From: Oscillospiraceae bacterium
GTDB taxonomy: Bacteria; Bacillota; Clostridia; Oscillospirales; Oscillospiraceae
Length of the DNA stretch: 64,000 bases
Assembly (NCBI GenBank): GCA_910575505.1
Contig: CAJTFK010000006.1
Coordinates: 62,001 to 126,000 of the forward strand
Direction: 5' to 3'
Positions 58,636 through 64,000 of the stretch are shown piece after piece. How positions within the stretch are numbered: position 1 is the first letter of the stretch; each line of letters begins with the position of its first letter. The position numbers were made by a program, and so were the translations under genes. A model generated the notes under the pieces. That model did not search any database, had not been told where the DNA came from, and saw only the letters and a list, made by a program, of their open reading frames with translations.

Positions 58636-59508
58636 ATGAATGTGTCGCTTTCCGAGCTGGCCGCCTGGGCCGGACGGTATCTGCTGACCATTGAGGTGGC
58701 GGACGTTTTGGACATCGCGATTATGGTGTTCGCGCTCTACAAGGTCCTGACCCTGGTGCAGACCGCCAAGTCTGCCAGTCTTTTAAAAGGGCTGTTCGTC
58801 TTTCTGGGCGTGCTGCTGCTGAGCTACCTGTTCCATCTCAACGGCATCTATTATCTGATGAGCAAGATGGTGGAGTGGGGCGTGCTGGCTCTGATTATTC
58901 TCTTTCAGCCGGAGCTGCGCCGGATTCTGGAAGAAATGGGAAGCCGCCGCATTCTGGCGTTCTTCACACATACGGAAAACGGCAGCGTACTGGAGCAGAC
59001 CATCGGGCAGACGGTGCTGGCCTGTACGGAGATGTCCCAGTCCCGTACCGGGGCGCTGATTGTCTTCGAGCGGGAAATCCTGCTGGACGACATGGTTCGC
59101 AGCGGGACGGTGCTGGATGCCTCGGTGTCCAGTGAGCTTTTGAAAAATATCTTCTTTGTGAAAGCGCCCATGCACGACGGCGCAGTAATTATCCGCCACG
59201 GGCGGGTGCTGGGAGCGGGCTGCATGCTTCCCCTGAGCAAGAATGTCAATCTCTCCCGTGATCTGGGTATGCGGCACCGGGCCGGCATCGGCATGAGCGA
59301 GAATTCCGACGCGGTGGTGGTCATCGTGTCGGAGGAGACCGGGTCCATCTCTGTTGCCGCCGGCGGGATGCTGAAACGGCATTTGAAGGCCGAGACGTTG
59401 GAAAACCTCCTGCGGAACGAGCTGCTTCCGCAGGAGGAGGACGAGGCGGACAAGCAGAAATTCAGTTTTCTCAGCCTGCTGCGCCCCAGGAAGAACGGAG
59501 GTGCGTAA
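58636..59508 (+). CDS. cdaA: Diadenylate cyclase CdaA
   Basis: 290 residues. Three N-terminal membrane helices (about 22-40, 45-65, 70-90), then the DAC domain with APMHDGAVII (DGA motif) and MRHRAGIGMSE (RHR motif), both intact. It makes c-di-AMP from two ATP at the membrane and is controlled by CdaR, encoded next. glmM, the usual third gene, does not follow here. Confidence 0.97.
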   Translation: MNVSLSELAAWAGRYLLTIEVADVLDIAIMVFALYKVLTLVQTAKSASLLKGLFVFLGVLLLSYLFHLNGIYYLMSKMVEWGVLALIILFQPELRRILEEMGSRRILAFFTHTENGSVLEQTIGQTVLACTEMSQSRTGALIVFEREILLDDMVRSGTVLDASVSSELLKNIFFVKAPMHDGAVIIRHGRVLGAGCMLPLSKNVNLSRDLGMRHRAGIGMSENSDAVVVIVSEETGSISVAAGGMLKRHLKAETLENLLRNELLPQEEDEADKQKFSFLSLLRPRKNGGA

Positions 59509-59509
59509 G

Positions 59510-60853
59510 GTGGAAACGAACAACAACAGCAGCCGGAAAATCATCTATTTTCTGCTGTCCGTCCTGGTGGCCTGCGGCATCTGGCTCTATGCCGACCTGA
59601 CCAGCGGCCCCAACGGCGCCCCCCGTACCTGTATCCGTGAAATTACAGATATCCCCATTGAATACACCCGGGAAGCCACTCTGACGGACCGGGGGCTGAT
59701 GCTGGTGGAGGATGGCAGCGATCTCACGGTGGACCTGGAGCTGGAGGGGACCCGGAGTCTGGTCACCAAGCTTGACCGGGAGCAGATTCGTTTTGTGGTG
59801 GACCTTTCCAATGTGACCAGCGCCGGCGTCCAGAATATCGGATACTCTGTGTCCTATACAGACAACGAATTCCGGAACGGAGCCATCAGCACCAAGAATG
59901 TCAGCATCGGAGGAGGGGCCACCGTCAATATCAGTGAGCTCTACCGCCGGACCATCGACGTCAGCTGCGAGCTGGTGGGCAATGTGGCGGAGACCTATAC
60001 CGCCGGGCAGGTTCAGCTCTCCCATACGGAGATTGAGGTCCGGGGCCTTCAGGAAGATATCGACCCCATCAGCTATGCGAAAGTGACATTGGACATCGGT
60101 GACAGCGTGGAGGAGACGGTCTCCCAGGAACTGGAGCTCCAGTTTTACGATCAGGACGGCAATCTCCTGGATGACAGCCGTATTCACGCCACGGTGGAGA
60201 CCATTCAGGCGACGCTGCCGGTGTTTGTCACCAAGGAGCTGCGTCTTGTTGTGAACTTCATCGAAGCGCCCGGTGCGCGGGTGCGGAACACGGACGCCCA
60301 CATCGAGCCCGAGACCATTACGGTCTCCGGCGACGCGACCCAGCTCAAAAACGTGGAGACTCTGACCCTGGACAATCATTTCAATCTGCTGGATTTGGGC
60401 ACTTCCGCCTCCAGCAATTACACCACCACCTACTATCCCATCATCCCGCCTGAGGGCTGCCAGAACCTCAGTGGCGTCACACGGGCGGCGCTGAAGATTC
60501 GCTTTGAGGACATGACCAGCGCCTCGGTGCCCACGGAGAACATTACCCTGGCCAATCTGTCGGAGGGCAGGACCGCCACGCTTCTGACCACGTCGCTGCC
60601 GGTACAGATCTACGGTACGGAGGCGGATGTGTCCGCCGTCACCGGAGAGGACATTGCCGTTACAGTGGACCTCAGCGATTATTCCTCTGCCTCCGGCACC
60701 TATACGATTCCGGCAGAGGTCCGGGTTTCCGGCGGCGATCTGGGCATCGCGGGCGAGTATCAGGTGCAGGTCACCATCCGGGAGAAGGCGGAGGAGCCGC
60801 CGGAGGAACCCGCGGAAAATCCTCAGGAACCGGAAGAGCCGGCGGAGGAGTAG
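59510..60853 (+). CDS. cdaR: CdaA regulatory protein CdaR (YbbR repeats)
   Basis: 447 residues. GGAGG at 59497-59501 places the start at GTG 59510 (METNNNSSRKI), not GTG 59501. One membrane helix (IIYFLLSVLVACGIWLYAD), then about four YbbR repeats facing outward (DLTVDLELEGTRSLVTKL; TAGQVQLSHTEIEVRG; ETITVSGDATQLKNVE; TSLPVQIYGTEADVSA) and an acidic Pro/Glu tail. It modulates c-di-AMP synthesis by CdaA. Confidence 0.93.
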   Translation: METNNNSSRKIIYFLLSVLVACGIWLYADLTSGPNGAPRTCIREITDIPIEYTREATLTDRGLMLVEDGSDLTVDLELEGTRSLVTKLDREQIRFVVDLSNVTSAGVQNIGYSVSYTDNEFRNGAISTKNVSIGGGATVNISELYRRTIDVSCELVGNVAETYTAGQVQLSHTEIEVRGLQEDIDPISYAKVTLDIGDSVEETVSQELELQFYDQDGNLLDDSRIHATVETIQATLPVFVTKELRLVVNFIEAPGARVRNTDAHIEPETITVSGDATQLKNVETLTLDNHFNLLDLGTSASSNYTTTYYPIIPPEGCQNLSGVTRAALKIRFEDMTSASVPTENITLANLSEGRTATLLTTSLPVQIYGTEADVSAVTGEDIAVTVDLSDYSSASGTYTIPAEVRVSGGDLGIAGEYQVQVTIREKAEEPPEEPAENPQEPEEPAEE

Positions 60854-60891
60854 CGGAAACACGTCCCTGGGGAAGGGACGGGGAGGAATTT

Positions 60892-61302
60892 ATGACGCAG
60901 ATTGCAACAGTTGAACGGATTCTGGACCCGGGACATGCGGAAATCTCCGTACCCCGGAAAAGCGCCTGCGGCCACGACTGCGAGGAATGCGCCGGCTGCG
61001 GCGTCACCGGGGCGGCGGTTCATGCCCGGGCGAAAAACCCCATCGGCGCCGCGCCGGGGCAGAAGGTGGTTGTGGAAAGCAGCACGAAAAAAATGCTTTG
61101 GATTATCACGCTGGCCTATATGGTGCCTGTGGCGCTGTTTCTGGCGGGCTATCTGGGGGGCGTGCTGCTCAGCGGCAGCATTGCCGTACAGTATGCCCTG
61201 GCCGTGGCGGGCTTCGCGCTGGGCCTTCTGATTGCGGTGGGTTATGACCGCCGGCTGCGGCGGCAGGGCGGGCTGTCCTTCACCATCGTGCGGCTGTTCT
61301 AG
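60892..61302 (+). CDS. RseC/MucC-like membrane protein
   Basis: 136 residues. An N-terminal beta domain holds four Cys (CGHDCEECAGC, residues about 24-34), then two membrane helices (LWIITLAYMVPVALFLAGYL and QYALAVAGFALGLLIAVGY). This is the SoxR-reducing/RseC family layout. In anaerobes these proteins are often tied to Rnf-type electron transfer, but no rnf genes are here. GGGGAGGAA precedes ATG 60892. Confidence 0.9.
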   Translation: MTQIATVERILDPGHAEISVPRKSACGHDCEECAGCGVTGAAVHARAKNPIGAAPGQKVVVESSTKKMLWIITLAYMVPVALFLAGYLGGVLLSGSIAVQYALAVAGFALGLLIAVGYDRRLRRQGGLSFTIVRLF

Positions 61303-61304
61303 GT

Positions 61305-62201
61305 ATGTTCGGCTATGTCAGGCCGGAGCTTCCGGAGGAGGAGATGGTCCGCTTCCGGCGGGCCTACTGCGGATTATGCCACACTCTGGGCAGGCGGTGC
61401 GGCCCGGCGGCTCAGTGTATTTTGAATTATGATTTTACGTTTCTTGCCATCCTTCTTTCCGATGGAGAGGAGGCGGCATGCCGGAGGGGCCGGTGCGCGG
61501 TCCATCCGGTTCATGGCCGGGACTACCTGCCTCCAAGCGCCGCTCTGGACCTGGCGGCGGACGAGAGCGTCATTCTCGCCTACTGGCAGCTGCGGGACGG
61601 CGTGGAGGACCACGACTGGTTCCGCGGTCTGAAATACCGGGGACTCTCCGGGATTTTAGAGCCCGCCTACCGGAGGGCCGCCGCGGCTCTGCCGGATTTT
61701 GACGGAAGCACCCGCCGGCAGCTGGCGCTGCTGGCAGAGCTGGAGCGGGAACGCTGCGATTCCATCGACCGTCCGGCGGACGCCTTCGCTGTGCTGCTGC
61801 GAGAGGCCGCGGGAGCGGTGGACAACCCGGTCCGCCGCCGGGTGCTGGAACAGCTGCTGTACCACCTGGGCCGCTGGATTTATCTGATTGACGCGGCGGA
61901 TGACCTGAAGGCGGACGCCGCTTCCGGGAATTACAACCCCGTGGCCCTGCGCTTCGGCCTGAGAGACGGCCGGTGGACGGAGGAGAGCCGCCGGGCCTTC
62001 GCCCTGACCCTGGACCAGTCCGTCCACATGATGACGACGGCCTTTGAGCTGTGGGAGTTCGGGGTTTGGGAACCCATCCTGCGGGAAACCCTTTATGGGA
62101 CCCTGTTCCGGGTGGGCCGGGCGGTGCTGGACGGGGACTTTCACAAATCAGGGCGCCGCCCTCCGGAGCCTTCCGGAGAGAAACGGAGGGGCGGAGGGTG
62201 A
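61305..62201 (+). CDS. DUF5685-family protein
   Basis: 298 residues, starting 2 bases after the RseC-like gene. The N-terminus MFGYVRPELPEEEMVRFRRAYCGLCHTLG, quoted in pieces, with CGLC and later Cys in CGPAAQC and RRGRCAVHP, then RYLIDAADDLKAD-type acidic motif (sequence WIYLIDAADDLKAD), are typical of DUF5685, an all-helical family with an Asp-rich site reminiscent of prenyltransferase-like folds. Function unknown. A dnaJ-like gene follows after 87 bases, a frequent pairing. Confidence 0.85.
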   Translation: MFGYVRPELPEEEMVRFRRAYCGLCHTLGRRCGPAAQCILNYDFTFLAILLSDGEEAACRRGRCAVHPVHGRDYLPPSAALDLAADESVILAYWQLRDGVEDHDWFRGLKYRGLSGILEPAYRRAAAALPDFDGSTRRQLALLAELERERCDSIDRPADAFAVLLREAAGAVDNPVRRRVLEQLLYHLGRWIYLIDAADDLKADAASGNYNPVALRFGLRDGRWTEESRRAFALTLDQSVHMMTTAFELWEFGVWEPILRETLYGTLFRVGRAVLDGDFHKSGRRPPEPSGEKRRGGG

Positions 62202-62288
62202 TTCAAACGGTTTCCCAGGCCCTTTCACCGGGACAAATATTCCCGCAAAAACCTGCGGCACAGCAGAGAAGGCAGGAGAGAGATACAC

Positions 62289-62879
62289 ATGAACGATCCC
62301 TATCAGACACTGGGCGTCTCAGAAAACGCTACAGACGAAGAAATCAAGCGGGCCTACCGGGAGTTGGCGCGGAAGTATCATCCGGACAATTACCATGACA
62401 ATCCTTTGGCGGATCTGGCCCAGGAGAAAATGAAGGAAATCAACGCCGCCTATGAGGAGATTAACAAGCGCCGGGGCGGCAGGCCTGTCGGAAGCCAAAA
62501 CGGAGGCTATTACGGGGGCTATCAGCAGCAGTACTCCTCCTCGGTGCTCCAGCAGGTCCGGGCGGCCATCCAGGTAGGGGATATCGGCCGGGCGGAGGCG
62601 CTTCTGGCCAATTACGGCGACCATAACGCCGAGTGGAATTTCCTGAAGGGCGCGGTCTGCTACCGCCGGGGATTTATGGACGAGGCCCGGACCTATTATC
62701 AGACTGCCTGCCGGATGGACCCGGCCAATCCGGAGTACCGGCGGACGCTGGACATCATGGAGAACCGGCAGCCATACAGCCCGAACGGGGCGCCCTTCGG
62801 CACGCTGTGCGGAGGGAATCCCTGCCTGTCTCTGTGCTGCGCTTACACGCTGTGCAACGGGGGCTTTTTCTGCTGCTGA
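62289..62879 (+). CDS. J-domain protein with Cys-rich C-terminus
   Basis: 196 residues. Residues 3-65 are a J-domain ([30 protein letters not shown] in pieces) with the HPD tripeptide intact. A Gly/Tyr/Gln linker follows ([11 protein letters not shown]), then a TPR-like helical part ([24 protein letters not shown], in pieces; [21 protein letters not shown]). The end is Cys-rich ([20 protein letters not shown]) and hydrophobic, perhaps a lipidated or membrane-inserted tail. It should stimulate DnaK at a specific site. AGGAGAG precedes ATG 62289. Confidence 0.9.
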   Translation: MNDPYQTLGVSENATDEEIKRAYRELARKYHPDNYHDNPLADLAQEKMKEINAAYEEINKRRGGRPVGSQNGGYYGGYQQQYSSSVLQQVRAAIQVGDIGRAEALLANYGDHNAEWNFLKGAVCYRRGFMDEARTYYQTACRMDPANPEYRRTLDIMENRQPYSPNGAPFGTLCGGNPCLSLCCAYTLCNGGFFCC

Positions 62880-63035
62880 GCCGGCTTAAAGCCGTCAGAC
62901 GGACCTGCGCGGCAGTTTTCACAGGCGGACTGCCGTCAAAAAAGGGAACACAGCGCCGTCCCGGCGGGAACAGACGCTCCGGGCCCGGCGTATGGGCATT
63001 TTTCAAACAAGGCCGAAAGATAGGGGGAAATGGAT

Positions 63036-63917
63036 TTGATCAAAAGCATGACCGGCTATGGCCGGGCGAGACAAATGCGGAACAGTCGGGATATCACCGT
63101 AGAGGTCCGGGCCGTGAACAACCGGTATCTGGACTGCGGGGTGAAAATGCCCCGGCTGTATATCTTTGCGGAGGACGCCATCAAGCAGAGGGTCCAGCGG
63201 GCCGTTTCCAGGGGAAAGGTGGATGTGTTCATCACCGTGGATGCCAGCGCCGCCGACACGACGAAGGTGACGGTGAACCGGGATCTGGCGGCGCAGTATG
63301 CCTCCGCCCTGAACGAGCTGGCGGAGGTCTGCGGCCCCGTGGCCTACAAGGTTACGCCGGAGGTTCTGGCCCGGTTTCCGGACGTGCTCTCCGTCACCAA
63401 GGCGGACGAGGATCTGGAGGCGGTCAGCGCCGACCTCTGCGCCGTACTGGATGAGGCCCTGGAGGCCTTCAACGCCATGCGGGCGGTGGAGGGCCGGAAG
63501 CTGGCGGAGGATATCGGCGGCCGTCTGACGGCCATTGAGGCGTATACCGGTCAGGTGGAGCAGCGCTCTCCGGAGACGGTGGCGGAGTACCGCAGAAAGC
63601 TCACCGCCCGGATGCAGGAGGTTCTGCAAAGCAGCACCGTGGACCCCCAGCGCATCCTGACCGAGGCCGCTATTTATGCCGACAAGGTGGCTGTAGACGA
63701 AGAGACCGTCCGCCTTCGGAGTCATGTGGCCCAGCTTCGGAGCATGCTCCAGTCTGACGAGCCCATGGGCCGGAAGATGGACTTCCTGATTCAGGAGGTC
63801 AACCGGGAGGCCAATACCATCGGCTCCAAATGCGGCGATGTGACCATCGCTCAGGTGGCGGTCAATCTGAAGGCCGAGGTGGAGAAAATGCGGGAGCAGG
63901 TACAGAATATTGAGTGA
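63036..63917 (+). CDS. yicC: YicC-family endoribonuclease
   Basis: 293 residues. TTG 63036 is taken as start because AGGGGG lies 8 bases upstream and the product then begins MIKSMTGYGRA, the family N-terminus; ATG 63030 is only 2 bases from that RBS. RAVNNRYLD, the coiled middle and the C-terminal MGRKMDFLIQEVNREANTIGSK block (in pieces) are diagnostic. YicC proteins cleave RNA; the Bacillus homologue YloC is one example. yicC-remA-gmk is the standard Firmicute order and remA follows here. Confidence 0.94.
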   Translation: MIKSMTGYGRARQMRNSRDITVEVRAVNNRYLDCGVKMPRLYIFAEDAIKQRVQRAVSRGKVDVFITVDASAADTTKVTVNRDLAAQYASALNELAEVCGPVAYKVTPEVLARFPDVLSVTKADEDLEAVSADLCAVLDEALEAFNAMRAVEGRKLAEDIGGRLTAIEAYTGQVEQRSPETVAEYRRKLTARMQEVLQSSTVDPQRILTEAAIYADKVAVDEETVRLRSHVAQLRSMLQSDEPMGRKMDFLIQEVNREANTIGSKCGDVTIAQVAVNLKAEVEKMREQVQNIE

Positions 63918-63918
63918 T

Positions 63919-64000
63919 ATGGAATTTATTCACATCGGGTATGGGAGCATGGTTTCCCGGGCGCGCGTGGTAGCCATTGTGAGCCCCGATTCCGCACCCA
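63919..64000 (+). CDS. remA: Extracellular matrix regulator RemA (5' end, partial)
   Basis: The first 27 codons are in the window: MEFIHIGYGSMVSRARVV followed by AIVSPDSAP, matching RemA (DUF370) where IGFGNxV and SIVSPxSAP are conserved. RemA is a small DNA-binding protein that in Bacillus activates matrix and osmoprotection genes. ATG 63919 begins one base after the yicC stop codon; the gene runs off the window. Confidence 0.92.
   Translation, partial: MEFIHIGYGSMVSRARVVAIVSPDSAP

Noticed and set aside
1..64000. tRNA or rRNA genes, prophage, conjugative or complete IS elements
   Set aside because: No cloverleaf-like stretches with the T-arm consensus, no rRNA segments, integrases, transposases or phage structural genes were found while reading both strands.

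Overview
The window is chromosomal DNA from a GC-rich (roughly 60 percent by eye), spore-forming Gram-positive anaerobe. Evidence: the 3' end of a PolC-type DNA polymerase III, a complete spoIIIAA-AH operon, a tyrosyl T-box, an L10 leader, remA/yicC, cdaA-cdaR, an IspH-ribosomal protein S1 fusion, and a butyryl-CoA:acetate CoA-transferase. The combination points to a butyrate-forming member of the Oscillospiraceae (Flavonifractor/Lawsonibacter/Intestinimonas-like). The species is inference. No tRNA, rRNA, CRISPR array, phage or complete insertion sequence was seen.

Layout. 1-1.4 kb: polC end, small membrane protein, ferritin. 1.4-1.9 kb: non-coding repeat with three perfect hairpins. 1.9-7.6 kb (minus strand): hot-dog thioesterase, polyamine-type ABC transporter potA-potB-potCD (permease fused to binding protein), RluA-type pseudouridine synthase. 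7.8-12.8 kb: YceD-like protein and L32, a PadR regulator with a SEDS-like membrane protein, and an SLH-GH25 wall protein. 13-20.9 kb: rRNA methyltransferase-like gene, ECF transporter module ecfA1-ecfA2-ecfT, acetyltransferase, truA, DUF5711-like protein, CvpA-like protein. 21-24.5 kb: zinc-finger Clp ATPase and an EFR1-type ferredoxin. 24.6-27.6 kb (minus): gluQRS, fakA-like and Asp23-like genes. 27.6-28.7 kb: gene-free, with a cluster of DnaA-box-like 9-mers. 28.7-30.9 kb: mnmA, small Cys-rich protein, tcdA. 31.2-35 kb: L10 leader-rplJ-rplL, an orphan gene with a structured leader, T-box-tyrS. 35.1-38 kb: ECF sigma factor with DUF4179-type partner, then an XRE regulator with two paralogous membrane proteins, one broken by a 161-bp MITE. 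38.1-44 kb: spoIIIAA-AH, YqhY-like protein, nusB. 44-53 kb: small genes, xseA-xseB-ispA, RpiR regulator, HI0933-type flavoprotein, cmk, plsC, ispH-rpsA. 53-64 kb: but, carD, ispD-ispF, DUF3343 plus cysteine desulfurase, cdaA-cdaR, rseC-like, DUF5685-like, DnaJ-like, yicC, and the start of remA.

How the genes work together. Most of the window is housekeeping: translation and tRNA modification (rplJ/L, rpmF, tyrS, truA, mnmA, gluQRS, tcdA, two further RNA-modification enzymes), isoprenoid synthesis split over three places (ispA; ispH; ispD-ispF), lipid and envelope work (plsC, fakA, cdaA/R, SLH-GH25), and sporulation. Regulation is readable: at least sixteen sigma-A-like promoters, a PadR operator pair, XRE palindromes, a T-box with a UAC specifier and an L10 leader with its own terminator.

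The best second-look items are the MITE insertion that can be undone on paper to restore a 139-codon gene, a dispersed hairpin-rich repeat family present three times in part, an internal ribosome-binding site that could release free S1 from the IspH-S1 fusion, the PadR/SEDS-like pair, the gene-free 1.06-kb stretch with DnaA-like boxes, and an orphan gene preceded by a 19-codon leader ORF. I found no clearly new multi-gene system.
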